Shown here piece after piece: positions 25,831-36,400 of a stretch of 64,000 nt of DNA. The position numbers were made by a program, and so were the translations under genes. This DNA comes from Occallatibacter gabretensis (GTDB lineage Bacteria; Acidobacteriota; Terriglobia; Terriglobales; Acidobacteriaceae), in NCBI RefSeq assembly GCF_001449115.1, contig NZ_LAIJ01000010.1:665623-729622 (forward strand). The letters run 5' to 3'. Positions within the stretch are counted from its first letter, which is position 1. The number at the start of each line of letters is the position of its first letter. The notes beneath the pieces were generated by a model. It searched no databases. It was not told the origin of the DNA and worked only from the letters and a program-made list of their open reading frames with translations.

Positions 25831-28800
25831 TTAGTTCGGATCAGACATTGCCAGGCGGACGAGATGGTGCGACATGCGTTCGTCCGGAAGAAGAAGCGCT
25901 TCCTCAAAGGATTGTTTTGCCAAATCATTCTGATGCAGCGCTTGTTGCACCAGTCCCACTAAATACCAGCGGGAGCTAGAATCGGGCCGGGCTTCCACGG
26001 CGTTCTTTGCTTTGGCCAGGACTTCGGCCAGACGCTCATTCCGATTTGCAGAGTTGTTGAGACCGAGTTTCTCTTGCGCAAAAAATGCCCAGATCGCATC
26101 CTCAGGCTCCTTGCTCTGTGCTGCCTGATGTAGAAGCTCTTCGGAGTTTTTGTTTTGGCCGCAGGTCTGCGCAATATCAGCAAGTTTCACATAATCGCGA
26201 GCGGATAAGCCGATTTCCGGCTTAAGACTCTGCAGGAAAGTTTCCGCATGGGCGCAGCCGGATGCGGCAGCCCATGCCGATGCCTGCAGAAGCTGAATTT
26301 CAAACTGCACCTGCGCCGATGTGATCCCGCCTTCTTCACTGGGGAAGAAGCGGGCCTGGAAGAGACGCAGTGCGGGCTCGAATTGCTTTGCTTCGGCACG
26401 ATTGAGTGCAAGCTGATACACAAGATTCGCCGGCATCTTTGAGTGAGAGTCGTCTACCGATGGATATTGCGCAAGCGCTTCGGCACGTTCCGCCGCAGAA
26501 GCGCCTGTCAGGCTCATGGCTTCATCCAGTCCCGTGTATAGAACCTCATTCTCGGGATCGTTGTGCATTCCTTCGCGGAAAGAGGCAATCGCCCGTTGCG
26601 GGTCGTGCTTCAACTCAAGCAGAGCTTTGCCGATATTGGCATCCAGAACGGGAAGCTTTGGAGCGAGCTGCTTGGCTTCCATCCACTGCGCCAACCCGGC
26701 ATCGGTCATCGCCTTGGAAAACAGGAGTGTGCCAAGGAGAAAATGCGCAGTCGTATCCTTGGAGTTGGCGGACACTGCGGACTCCAGCACGACCCTGTCG
26801 GTATCACTGGACGGGAAGATCAGGTTTGCGGAGAGCTTCGATGCAGCTTCCCAGTTCTGCGGGTTGTCGGCGCCAATCCGTTTGTTGCAGTAGGCGGCGT
26901 AGTAAAGCACAAGTGGGTTGTTCTGCGGCAGCACCGAGCCCGGCTCGCTCTGATCTGCGGCAAAAGATGGATATTTGCGCGTAAGCACTGCCAGCGCGTT
27001 GCGATAGAGCCCCAGACGGATGTACTCGGCGGCCACGCGCAAGACACGATAGTAGTCCGCCGACAGATGCGATGCATCAGGCTGACCAGCGTCCTGCTTC
27101 AGGAAGTCGTTCGTAGGCTCAGCCTCCAGACCCTGTTTGGAAAGGCTGTCGGCCTCGGCTTTTTCTCCTTGCGTGCGGAGAACCGCTTCCAATTCCTCAC
27201 GCGGGCGAAAAGTGCTGGGATCGGCAGCAACGGCTGCGCGCAGAAACAGAGCCGCTTCCGGCAAGTCTCCCTGTTGTGCACGCAATTCGCCCAGCCGAAG
27301 CGCGGCAGGTCCGCGTAAAGTTGCCTGACGATAGGCAATTTCATACGCAATCTCCGCTTTGCGAACCTGCCCAAGGCCTTCTTCTGCGATTCCCAGGTAG
27401 TAGGCAATTTCGGCATTGGAAGAATCGCGTTTTTGAGCAGCCTGGAGCAAGCGCGCCGCATCCTCGTACTGCTGCAGCGTGGCTGCCAGCCTGCCCGCGG
27501 CAATTGTGAGCGACTGATCCGACGGATAACGCGCAAGGCCCCCGCGATACGTGGCAAGAGCGCCGACGTAGACTCCATTCAGCTCCTGGTTTCGTCCCAG
27601 TTGCAACCAGTCCTCTCCTGAGCGGCTTGCAGGCTCAGGAAAGCGCAGCGCTTCTTGCGGTCCCGTCTGGATATCCGTCACGGGATCCCAATCGTATTTG
27701 CCATCCGTCTGCTCAAGCACGGTGCTTCCGCTCTTGTCCTGCAGCCGAAATGTAACCTTCACTGCGTTGTCTTTCAGGGCGATGGAATGAGTCCAGGTTT
27801 TCTCCGGAGTCAGGTCAGTAGTTTCACTCCATAGCACCGATTGATTCTGCAGAAGCGAGATACGCGCTCCCGGCAGAGGCTCGTTCACATTCAAGGCCGT
27901 AGTCGCATTGCTACCATCGACATTCAATCGCACAATGCCAGCCTTATTGGCGCGCGAAACGCCGCCTGTACTGCGAACCGGCATCCAGTATTCCGAGAAG
28001 TGAATGGTCTGGCCGGGCTCAAGAAAGGCGAAGGTTTCCTGATTGCGGAACAGACCTGCCTGCATCTCAACGTAGGCACTTTCATTATCGGAAAGCGCGG
28101 TGCGCCACCCCAGCCCCGCCGGGTCAACACCCCATGACCATATTTTTTTGGACGGCAGATCGCGGAACTCAGAGAAGTGTACGGTGCCTGTCTGTGTATG
28201 TGGATTCCAGATTGCCGCGAAGGGCTCGCGACTTCCATACGTAAAGTAGGAGACCGGTCCAAGCGTGTGGTTCTTGATTACGCTCAGATCGTGATCGCCT
28301 TGCGGTCCAACGGGCCACTTATAGACATCCGTGAATCCATGCGTGGCAACAAAGCGCATCGGGTAATCCACGCGAGTGTCGTCCCACACCTGAATGCCCG
28401 CATTGCTCCACCAGTAGTAGCGCCGCCGCAGATCACTGCGGTTGTAGAGTGTTGTGCGCTGCTCAAGAACCGTGGATTTTGGCCGTAGAATTAATTCCAC
28501 CTGCCACTGCATTCCGTATACCCGGTCAATGTTGCTTATCCAAACGGAGCCGCTTCCGTCCGCGTGCGTCGCATACGCAAAATCGACAGGCGACATGGAA
28601 ACCCAGTTGTGCGAGACAGGGAAATTGAACTCCAAGCCGAATGCCGCCCATGCGCCGCGATATCCAATCTGCGCTTTTTTAATGGAGGGGTTGGCGTAAA
28701 AGATGGGCTGACCGCTGATTTTGTCCACGCAGGTATAGATGTGCCCGCCAATGTCCGGCAGAATGGTGCATTTCAGGTATTCATTTTCAAGAAGAACTGC

Positions 28801-29034
28801 GCGCCAGGCGTGAGGCTCTTTTACGCCTGTCAGATTGTTCCTCATAGTGTATGGATAGTTGAAGCGTCCTGTTGAGTAGATGTCGAACGGAGGATTCGCA
28901 TCCGGCTGACCTTCTTCATACGTGGGCAGTGTCAGTGTGTCTTGCCACACCTTGACCTGAGCTGCAATAGGCCGGCAAGTCAGAAATACTGCTCCGACGA
29001 GCAACAACGCACCCGATAGAATCTTTTTCCCCAT
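25831..29034 (-). CDS. DUF5107 and TPR-repeat exported protein, copy 2
   Basis: This 1067-residue protein is a close paralogue of the one at 11979. The signal peptide (ILSGALLLVGAVFLTCRPIAAQ) precedes the DUF5107 region, with HAWRAVLLENEYLKCTILPD, YRGAWAAFGLEFNFPVSHNW and HGFTDVYKWP. Long runs are nearly the same as in copy 1. About ten TPR-like repeats follow (AYYLGIAEEGLGQVRKAEIA, AHFLLGTLLFSK). The two copies flank the TonB1-LacI-NagB-GH27-GH36 block in opposite directions. It is divergent from the Asp-box propeller gene. The fold suggests carbohydrate binding or processing; no catalytic assignment is made. Confidence 0.85.
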   Translation of the reverse strand: MGKKILSGALLLVGAVFLTCRPIAAQVKVWQDTLTLPTYEEGQPDANPPFDIYSTGRFNYPYTMRNNLTGVKEPHAWRAVLLENEYLKCTILPDIGGHIYTCVDKISGQPIFYANPSIKKAQIGYRGAWAAFGLEFNFPVSHNWVSMSPVDFAYATHADGSGSVWISNIDRVYGMQWQVELILRPKSTVLEQRTTLYNRSDLRRRYYWWSNAGIQVWDDTRVDYPMRFVATHGFTDVYKWPVGPQGDHDLSVIKNHTLGPVSYFTYGSREPFAAIWNPHTQTGTVHFSEFRDLPSKKIWSWGVDPAGLGWRTALSDNESAYVEMQAGLFRNQETFAFLEPGQTIHFSEYWMPVRSTGGVSRANKAGIVRLNVDGSNATTALNVNEPLPGARISLLQNQSVLWSETTDLTPEKTWTHSIALKDNAVKVTFRLQDKSGSTVLEQTDGKYDWDPVTDIQTGPQEALRFPEPASRSGEDWLQLGRNQELNGVYVGALATYRGGLARYPSDQSLTIAAGRLAATLQQYEDAARLLQAAQKRDSSNAEIAYYLGIAEEGLGQVRKAEIAYEIAYRQATLRGPAALRLGELRAQQGDLPEAALFLRAAVAADPSTFRPREELEAVLRTQGEKAEADSLSKQGLEAEPTNDFLKQDAGQPDASHLSADYYRVLRVAAEYIRLGLYRNALAVLTRKYPSFAADQSEPGSVLPQNNPLVLYYAAYCNKRIGADNPQNWEAASKLSANLIFPSSDTDRVVLESAVSANSKDTTAHFLLGTLLFSKAMTDAGLAQWMEAKQLAPKLPVLDANIGKALLELKHDPQRAIASFREGMHNDPENEVLYTGLDEAMSLTGASAAERAEALAQYPSVDDSHSKMPANLVYQLALNRAEAKQFEPALRLFQARFFPSEEGGITSAQVQFEIQLLQASAWAAASGCAHAETFLQSLKPEIGLSARDYVKLADIAQTCGQNKNSEELLHQAAQSKEPEDAIWAFFAQEKLGLNNSANRNERLAEVLAKAKNAVEARPDSSSRWYLVGLVQQALHQNDLAKQSFEEALLLPDERMSHHLVRLAMSDPN

Positions 29035-29231
29035 GACATACGCCCCATCCTACGGCACTGTGAATCCGCCGGTTCAAGTGAAATGGAATTGTTATTCCGC
29101 ATCTTGTGTTCCGTTTTGTATCGTTTAATTACTAATTGTGCGCTATTATACTATTTTCGGTTCGGAAAGCTATCTGCGTTCGACGAAATTTTTGTTCGGT
29201 AGAGCTATACGCGGAAACTGAGGGATGGATG

Positions 29232-31556
29232 ATGGGAATAAGAACACATAGCAGCCTGAGGCGGATGGCTGCGGTTGCAATGCTCTTGCTTCCGGCAGCG
29301 GTTGCAAACTTTGCGCAGACTCAGGCGAATAGCTGGAAGGTGGTTGGTCCCGGCGGCGGTGGCACCACAATTTCACCAACTATCAGCCCTCATGACTCCC
29401 GGCTTGTCGTAGAGCGCTGCGATATGAGCGGCGGCTACGTTACGCATGACAACGGTCTCTCCTGGCACATGTTCAATCTTCGTGGAGGAATGGGTACTTT
29501 CGCTTTCGATCCGATCGACCCGAAGGTGATTTATGCCGGGAACGCCGCATTATGGCGTAGCAACGACTCCGGGCAGAGCTGGAGCATGATCTTTCCGAGC
29601 CCGGCCCATGGCACCGTAGAGCATCAGCTTGGTGACCATTCCGATTATGCCCTTACGTCGCAGGATCCTGCTTATCCCGGCGGTGGAGTATCTGCGATCG
29701 TAATCAAGAACGGAAAAGATGGGCAAAGCGCTAAGGCAGAGTATCTCTACGTTGCCTTTGAGCAGCGCGGTCAGCCGGCTGTGATTGTCCGCTCTGCGGA
29801 TGACGGCATTACGTGGAGCCGCTTCGCATCGCTGCCTCAGCGCGTTTTGCTTCTCACCACGCAGGGCTCAGACCTCGTCGCAATTTCCGGTAGTTCTGCC
29901 TATCGCATTGCGCCGGATGGCAAGGTTACAGAGCAGGGCGGCATTGGAAGCGAATTCAAATCGGCCAGCGCGGGCCGGTTTGCCGGTGAGGTTTGGATAT
30001 ACGCGATCAGCAAAGATGATCTTGTGCATCTCACGAAGGATGCCGGGCTGCACTGGCAGACATTTACACCTGCGCTGCAGCAAACATCCGGCAGTTTTGG
30101 CGCGATTGCCACAAGTGTCCAACATCCAGAGACGGCCTATATCGGGTTTAAATCTCTCCGCCTGGGCGCGGGCGACGAGAATTTATTCAACGGCATTGCG
30201 AAGACAACCGATGGAGGGCAGACATGGAAAGTTGTCTTCAAGGAAGCAACCCACTCCGCGGATAATCTGGAAGGAACCTGGGTGGAGCAGCGCGCTGCAC
30301 AGAAGAATCAGAATATCTGGTTCGACTCACCTTATAGCCTGGGTGTAGCACCGGCAAGTCCTGATGTTGTTTATGCCACAGATCTCTTTCGTACCTATCG
30401 CACTCTGGATGGCGGCGCAACATGGCAAGAGATGAATTCCCGCAAGGCCGGCGATGGTGGCTGGATCTCACGCGGCCTCGACGTCACGACCTCTTATGGC
30501 ATGCAGTTCGATCCTTTTGATTCGCGGCACATGTTTATCGACAACACGGACATCGGGCTTTTCGCAAGCACGAATGGCGGCGAGTCATGGCATGGCAGCA
30601 CAGAAGGCATTCCGGATGCTTGGCGCAACACCACTTATTGGTTGGCCTTCGATCCCTCTCAGCGCGGCCTGATGTGGGGCGCGTTCAGCGGCACGCATGA
30701 CCTGCCTCGCCCCAAGATGTGGCGCCAGCATAGCCCGAAGTCTTTTGCAGGAGGAGTTGCTGTTTCAACCGATGGCGGCCGCCACTGGCAGCCCAGCAAC
30801 GCAGGTCTTCCACAGGATTCGGTTACACACATTCTGCTTGATCCTTCCAGTCCCGTCGGCAGCCGTACGCTATATGCCTGCTCCTTTGGCAGTGGCGTTT
30901 ACAAATCCACGGACGGCGGCAAACACTGGGTGCAAAAGAACGATGGCATTGCTGAAGAAGAGCCCTTTGCATGGCGCATCACCGCAAGTCAGGATGGCTC
31001 GTTGTATCTTGTCGTGGCGCGCCGTAGCGAAGGCAAAGGCCAGCAGCTCGCGGGAGCCGGAGCGCTCTATCGCTCAACCGATCACGGGGAACACTGGCAG
31101 GCGGTTGCGCTTCCCGCAGGTGTAACCGGACCGACAGGTCTCGAAATCGATCCCCGTAACCCGGAGCATCTTTACCTCACAGCGTGGGGCGAAGAGGGCG
31201 ATGAGACGGACCACAATGGAGGTGTGTACGTTTCAAACGACAGAGGAAAAACATGGAAGGCACTCTTTACCGAGTCACAGCATGTCTACGATTTAACAGT
31301 TGATACGCGCCATCCGGATACCCTCTACATAACAGGATTTGACGCGGCAGCATATCGATCAACGGACGCGGGCGCACATTGGACACGTATTCCCGGATTT
31401 GACTTCAAGTGGGCGCATCGAATATTTCTCGATACGAACGACCCTGCGCAAATCTACATCACCACATTCGGTGGAGGAGTCTGGCATGGCCCCGTCGAGG
31501 GAGACTCGAATGGGCATGAGGCAGTCGTATCGCCGGTTCCGGTTGCGCATCCTTGA
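29232..31556 (+). CDS. Exported Asp-box (BNR) beta-propeller protein, GH74/sialidase-like
   Basis: The protein of about 774 residues has a signal peptide (MAAVAMLLLPAAVANFAQ). About nine Asp-box repeats of the S-x-D-x-G-x-x-W type follow, among them SNDSGQSW, TTDGGQTW, STNGGESW, STDGGRHW, STDGGKHW, STDHGEHW, SNDRGKTW and STDAGAHW. This spacing fits one or two seven-bladed propellers as in GH74 xyloglucanases and VPS10/sortilin-like proteins. No sialidase Arg triad or GH74 catalytic pair could be placed with confidence. The ATG at 29232 follows AGGG by seven bases. It is followed 77 bases on by the SGNH esterase gene in the same direction, so they may be co-transcribed. Confidence 0.8.
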   Translation: MGIRTHSSLRRMAAVAMLLLPAAVANFAQTQANSWKVVGPGGGGTTISPTISPHDSRLVVERCDMSGGYVTHDNGLSWHMFNLRGGMGTFAFDPIDPKVIYAGNAALWRSNDSGQSWSMIFPSPAHGTVEHQLGDHSDYALTSQDPAYPGGGVSAIVIKNGKDGQSAKAEYLYVAFEQRGQPAVIVRSADDGITWSRFASLPQRVLLLTTQGSDLVAISGSSAYRIAPDGKVTEQGGIGSEFKSASAGRFAGEVWIYAISKDDLVHLTKDAGLHWQTFTPALQQTSGSFGAIATSVQHPETAYIGFKSLRLGAGDENLFNGIAKTTDGGQTWKVVFKEATHSADNLEGTWVEQRAAQKNQNIWFDSPYSLGVAPASPDVVYATDLFRTYRTLDGGATWQEMNSRKAGDGGWISRGLDVTTSYGMQFDPFDSRHMFIDNTDIGLFASTNGGESWHGSTEGIPDAWRNTTYWLAFDPSQRGLMWGAFSGTHDLPRPKMWRQHSPKSFAGGVAVSTDGGRHWQPSNAGLPQDSVTHILLDPSSPVGSRTLYACSFGSGVYKSTDGGKHWVQKNDGIAEEEPFAWRITASQDGSLYLVVARRSEGKGQQLAGAGALYRSTDHGEHWQAVALPAGVTGPTGLEIDPRNPEHLYLTAWGEEGDETDHNGGVYVSNDRGKTWKALFTESQHVYDLTVDTRHPDTLYITGFDAAAYRSTDAGAHWTRIPGFDFKWAHRIFLDTNDPAQIYITTFGGGVWHGPVEGDSNGHEAVVSPVPVAHP

Positions 31557-31633
31557 TGCAGAACCAAGGGCGCCTTCCTGCACAAATTTCGCTGCTTATG
31601 CTGCGTCGTTGATTTGAATCGAAAGGATCTCCC

Positions 31634-32872
31634 ATGCGCCTTCGTTACCTGTCTGTCGTGTTGCTTCTATGTGCCCAACACTTGTCTATGCCTTCGGCGT
31701 ACGCTGCTGCCAAGCATGATGCCTGGGTAGGAACGTGGGTTGCTGCTCCGATTGCCGAGCCCAACGAACACAATGCCTTTGCGGAAGAAACGACGCTGCG
31801 CCAGTATGTGCATGTGTCGTTGGGTGGCTCGTCGATTCGCATTGTTCTCACGAATGAATTTGGCGACTCTGACCTCAAAATCGATGGAGCTTCCATAGCC
31901 CTGCCTGCCACGGCTACTGGAGATGGCTACGTGCAGGATGGTTCTCTCAAGCTCGGAAGCGCTAAGCCTGTTCTCTTCGGAGGCCAGTCCGGAATTACCA
32001 TTGCTCCGGGGGCGTTGGCCGTAAGCGACCCGATTGCATTACCGCTGCTTTCACTCTCAGATATCGCGGTAACGCTCTTCATCCCAGGGCAGCACATCGG
32101 TACGATTTCTCTTCATGAAGCTGCTCACCAGACAAACCTTAGTGCTGCCGGTAACCAGCTTACGGCAGAGAACCTCGATAAGCCCACCGTCAATCATTCA
32201 TGGTATTTCCTTAAGGGCGTGCAAGTGGAAACGGCCACGCGCGGCGCGGTTGTCTGCTTTGGAGATAGCACCACGGACGGCTCGGCCAGCAGAACAGACG
32301 CCAATCATCGTTGGCCGGACATACTGGCTGCGCGGCTGCACACGGAGAAAAAGACCGCGGATCTTGCTGTGATGAATGAAGGAATCGGCGGTAATCGCGT
32401 GCTACATGACAAGGCAGGGCCTTCCGCGCTTGCCCGCTTTGACAGGGACGTGCTGGCGCAGCCGAATGTGCGTTATGTCATTGTGCTGGAAGGCATCAAC
32501 GACATTGGGCACATAGCCCATCCCAAACTTCCCGGTGACCTCATCACGGCCGACGATTTGATTGAAGGCTACAAGCAACTTATTGAGCGCGCCCATGCGC
32601 ACGGCATCAAGATCTATGGAGCCACACTGACACCTTATGGCGGCGCCGGCTACGCAAGCGTGCAGGGACAGGAAGTTCGCGACAAGGTCAATGCCTTTAT
32701 TCGTACCGGCGGAGCATTTGATGGCGCAATCGACTTCGATAAGGCGACGCAAGATCCAGCAAATCCGCAGCAGTTTCTCTCTATATACGATAGTGGAGAC
32801 CATTTGCACCCTTCCGATGCCGGGTACAAGGCCATGGGAGACGCAATCGACCTAACTCTCTTTACCCGCTAG
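31634..32872 (+). CDS. Exported SGNH/GDSL-type esterase
   Basis: The 412-residue protein has a signal peptide (YLSVVLLLCAQHLSMPSAYA), a beta-sandwich N-terminal domain (about 30-200) and an SGNH hydrolase domain. The blocks are all present: Ser212 in VVCFGDSTTDGS, Gly in NEGIGGNRV, Asn289 in EGINDIG, and the Asp389/His392 pair in GDHLHPS. Members deacylate polysaccharides, such as acetylated pectin or hemicellulose side chains. AAAGGA precedes the ATG. Its location after the propeller gene and before TonB receptor 2 suggests that it strips acyl groups from the glycan degraded by this locus. Confidence 0.9.
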   Translation: MRLRYLSVVLLLCAQHLSMPSAYAAAKHDAWVGTWVAAPIAEPNEHNAFAEETTLRQYVHVSLGGSSIRIVLTNEFGDSDLKIDGASIALPATATGDGYVQDGSLKLGSAKPVLFGGQSGITIAPGALAVSDPIALPLLSLSDIAVTLFIPGQHIGTISLHEAAHQTNLSAAGNQLTAENLDKPTVNHSWYFLKGVQVETATRGAVVCFGDSTTDGSASRTDANHRWPDILAARLHTEKKTADLAVMNEGIGGNRVLHDKAGPSALARFDRDVLAQPNVRYVIVLEGINDIGHIAHPKLPGDLITADDLIEGYKQLIERAHAHGIKIYGATLTPYGGAGYASVQGQEVRDKVNAFIRTGGAFDGAIDFDKATQDPANPQQFLSIYDSGDHLHPSDAGYKAMGDAIDLTLFTR

Positions 32873-33433
32873 CGCAGGAAAGAATCTGGCCAGTTGGACG
32901 GAGAAAAGGAATCGAAGTGCTGCCTGAGCAGCTTTCGTTCTTTTTCTCCGCGCCGCTGTATTGTCCTTCAGAAGAGCGATACTGTCGGCCCAAACTGCAC
33001 GGCGAAAGAAAACCTCAGTGAAGGTCTTGCATATCGCAAGTCCGCAGCAACAGTGCGTCTATGGCGGCTTTCTCTGCTTTCTTCCGAAACATGCTCTCAA
33101 TTACGCAACCAATCGTTTGATTGTGTTTATAACAAATCGTCAATCATGAAAATCAGATAGGAAAGCCGAAACAGAAATTTAGAGGTGTCCGCGTTCGACA
33201 TTCCAGTTCCACAAAGAGTAGTTATCCAGCTAACGGTTTAAATGATTTCCGGTAAGTATATGTGTGATAAAGAGATGCAAGATGATGTTTCTATAAGTTT
33301 TTTTATGTATGTTTTTCTTTGCTTTTTGTGAATTAACTGTGATATTGTCCATCACAAATTTCCAAGAATGGGAATGATGCTGCCAAATTTGGATTAAGAA
33401 CGAGATAGAGCAGTGCAAGGGAAGAAAAAATCA
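32873..33433. other. Promoter region of TonB receptor 2
   Basis: About 560 bases without a recognised gene. The 3' half is AT-rich. It has a TTGCTT (33319-33324) and TATTGT (33343-33348) pair 18 bases apart, like the TonB receptor 1 promoter, overlapped by the inverted repeat listed next. The frame from 32894 has no family resemblance. Confidence 0.45.
33338..33356. promoter_or_regulatory. Inverted repeat TGTGAT-N7-ATCACA (operator candidate)
   Basis: Six-base perfect arms overlap the probable -10 element (33343-33348) before TonB receptor 2. The TGTGA half-site resembles those before TonB receptor 1 and the NagB-like gene. The spacing differs from a standard CRP site, so CRP binding is not claimed. 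Confidence 0.4.
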
Positions 33434-36400
33434 ATGGAGGACATCGTGTTGAGGCCAATGAGACGACGCATCATCTGTACACTGCTTGCTTTCCTCGGTT
33501 TTTACTGCGTTCTGTCGGGGCGCCTGGCATCTGCCCAGGCTGACCAGGGAACCATCACCGGAGTTGTGACCGACAGCTCAGGCAAAGTTATTCCGGGCGC
33601 TATGGTCACGCTCCTCAACACGGATACGGGGCTGGTCCTGACGGACAAGACGGGCGCCCAGGGCGCTTACACATTTACGCCGGTGAAGATCGGTAACTAT
33701 ACCGTGAGCGCAACGGCTCCTGGATTTGAGACAACAACCCGCGAGAACCTGCATCTGGACATCCAGCAGCATTTGAGCGTTCCTGTTTCCCTGCAGGTCG
33801 GATCCGTAACGGAATCCGTGATCGTGAAGGATGTGCCGCCGCTACTCCAATCCGATACGTCATCCGTTGGGCAGATTATGAGTACGCAGACCATCAATGA
33901 CACACCTCTCAATGGGCGCAATTGGGTTTATATCGCGCAGTTGACTTCCGGTGTGGCTCCGGGCCTATCGGCCGGTGGCGCGCGCGGCGGCGCGACAGGA
34001 GATTTTTCTGCGAACGGCCAGAGAACCACGCAGAACAACTTCATCCTCGACGGCGTCGACAACAACGTGAACGTGGATGACTTCCAGAATGGTGCTAGCT
34101 ACAACGTAAAGCCTCCACCGGACGCGCTGGCAGAGTTCAAGATCGATACTTCGGACTACAGCGCCGAGTTTGGACACTCTGCAGGAGCGGTGCTGAACGC
34201 CAGCATAAAATCGGGCACCAATAAGATTCATGGCGATGTGTGGGAATATTTTCGCAACGATGCCCTGGATGCGGCAGACTGGGACTCAGCAAATGGTGCT
34301 GTTCCCGCATACCACGAGAACCAGTTCGGTGCTACGTTTGGTGGGCCTATCTGGAAGAATCGTCTCTTCTACTTTGGAGATGCGGAAGTAAATCGTATCT
34401 CGTTCGGCTACCCCGACCCAGGTTTGACGGTGCCTACGGCAAGTGAGCGCGCGGGCGATTTCTCCGAGTTGTTCAATACCAGCCTCACAGGCAAAAATGC
34501 GCCAATTGGGATTTTTGCGCCGAATACGGGCGGCCAAGTGCCGTTGACGGCATCGGGCGCCTTTGCCAATCCGGCAGCGGGGGCTCAGGGGCTCTGCGCC
34601 AGTACACCACAGCTATGCGCATGGGCCGCTGCCACTCCTGGCAGTGGAATCGGCGCTCCGACGACAAATGCTCTTTCCAGTGGCGATCCAGGTGCGGGCG
34701 GGCAGATCGACATTGTTGCTCAGGAAATCATGAAGGCTTATCCCCAGCCAAACGCCAATGGTTGGACTGCTTCCAACTACAACACGCCGGGCTCCGGAAC
34801 AACCTATGCAAACTACAACGTGAATGTGCCCGTCCATGACAATACATGGCAGTGGGATCAGCGACTGGACTGGAACGTCAATGAAAAGGACCAGGCATAC
34901 GCTCGTTATAGCTATACGCATGAGCAAACCGGTTATGGCACCCCTCTAGGTCCAATTCTTGATGGCAACGAGGTTGCTCCAGGCGGTTTTCACGGTTCCA
35001 CCAACTACAATCTCGCGCAGAACTTCATGCTCAGCGAAACTCACATCTTCAGCTCCAATCTGGTGAATGAATTTCGCTTCGGATACAACTGGGGCGTGTA
35101 TGAGTTTGTTCAGACAAACAGCGATATTCCGGCCGACCAGTTAATCCCCGGGATGGGAGGCGTGCCCTTCACTGGATTTGCCGGGCCAAACGGCGGCCTG
35201 CCGGAATTGCTCTTCGGCGGTTCGCAGGGTTTGTCCACAGCAGGCTCGCGTCACGATGTTCCTTCGGTTGAGCGCCAGAACATCTACCAGATACTCGATA
35301 ACTTAACCCGGACCTGGGGACGTCATTCCTTTAAAGTTGGATTCCAAATTGAAAGCATCCGGCCTCTCTTCTCGCAATCCGTATATCCGCGTGGACGATA
35401 CAACTTCAATGGTCAGTACACCGGAAAATTCACTCCTGGAAATGTGGGAACAACTCTTACCGGAACGGGCGCAGCGGATGCCTTTACTGACAACATGGGC
35501 AATATCGGCATGTCGCCGGGATGGAATACAAGCTACTATCGCAACTATCGCGCTGCATATTTTCAGGATGACTGGAAGGTCAGCCCGCGGCTTACTGTGA
35601 ACGTTGGGTTGAGGTATGACTTTGTCCAGCCGCCCAGCAGTAAGGGTGGAGAACTGGCTAACTTCATCATCGACTCGCAGAACTTGACTGCGGCGGGCGC
35701 TGGCATCAATGGGCAATCCGCTGTCGGCGCAGGTCATTATGTATTGCCCGCCATGGTCGCGAACTCCGCTCCGCTCTCGACCAGCTTTATAAACACCATG
35801 CAGGCAAACAATGTCTCGATTCAATACACCACTGCGAATCAGAACTCCCTGGTGAGCGTACAGCATTATAACTTCGCCCCCCGCCTTGGGTTCGCCTACC
35901 AGCTCAATAGCAAGACGATCCTGCGCAGCGCATACGGTTTGTTCTATGGCTCGCTCGAAGCTCCTGGTGGTGCGGAACTGGAGACAAACTATCCCTTCGC
36001 TTACCAGGTGGTGCTCAATAATAACTACATTGCACCTTACGGCTATTGCCTTCCCTCCACTCAGGGAGGCCCGTTTAATACCGCCAGCCAATGTCCCTCC
36101 AACGCCACGGCAGACAATACATACGCACCTTATCTGCCCTATTCAACGACTCTTGAAAGCGGCAGCTCCCTTTACTACGCGAATGGCGGCATCGGCCAAT
36201 ATGCAGGCTCCAGCGGACTGGCCATGTCCGACAGCAATATCAAGACACCGTACACGCAGAGCTACCATTTGACAATCGAACGGGAATTGACGCCGACTAT
36301 GGTTGCAACGGCTGCCTACGTCGGAAACAATGCCAAGCACACGTATGCCGGCACCAACCCCCTCGGTCCTCTTGCCATAACCGGCGCCAATGACCCGAAC

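Noticed and set aside
26406..27318. Frames of 192 and 251 codons opposite the DUF5107 copy 2 gene
   Set aside because: They are antisense shadows in a GC-rich coding region; the minus-strand gene has signal peptide, known domains and a terminator.
33338..33356. CRP-type site before TonB receptor 2
   Set aside because: TGTGA and TCACA halves are there, but nine bases lie between them instead of six, so only a general operator candidate is reported.
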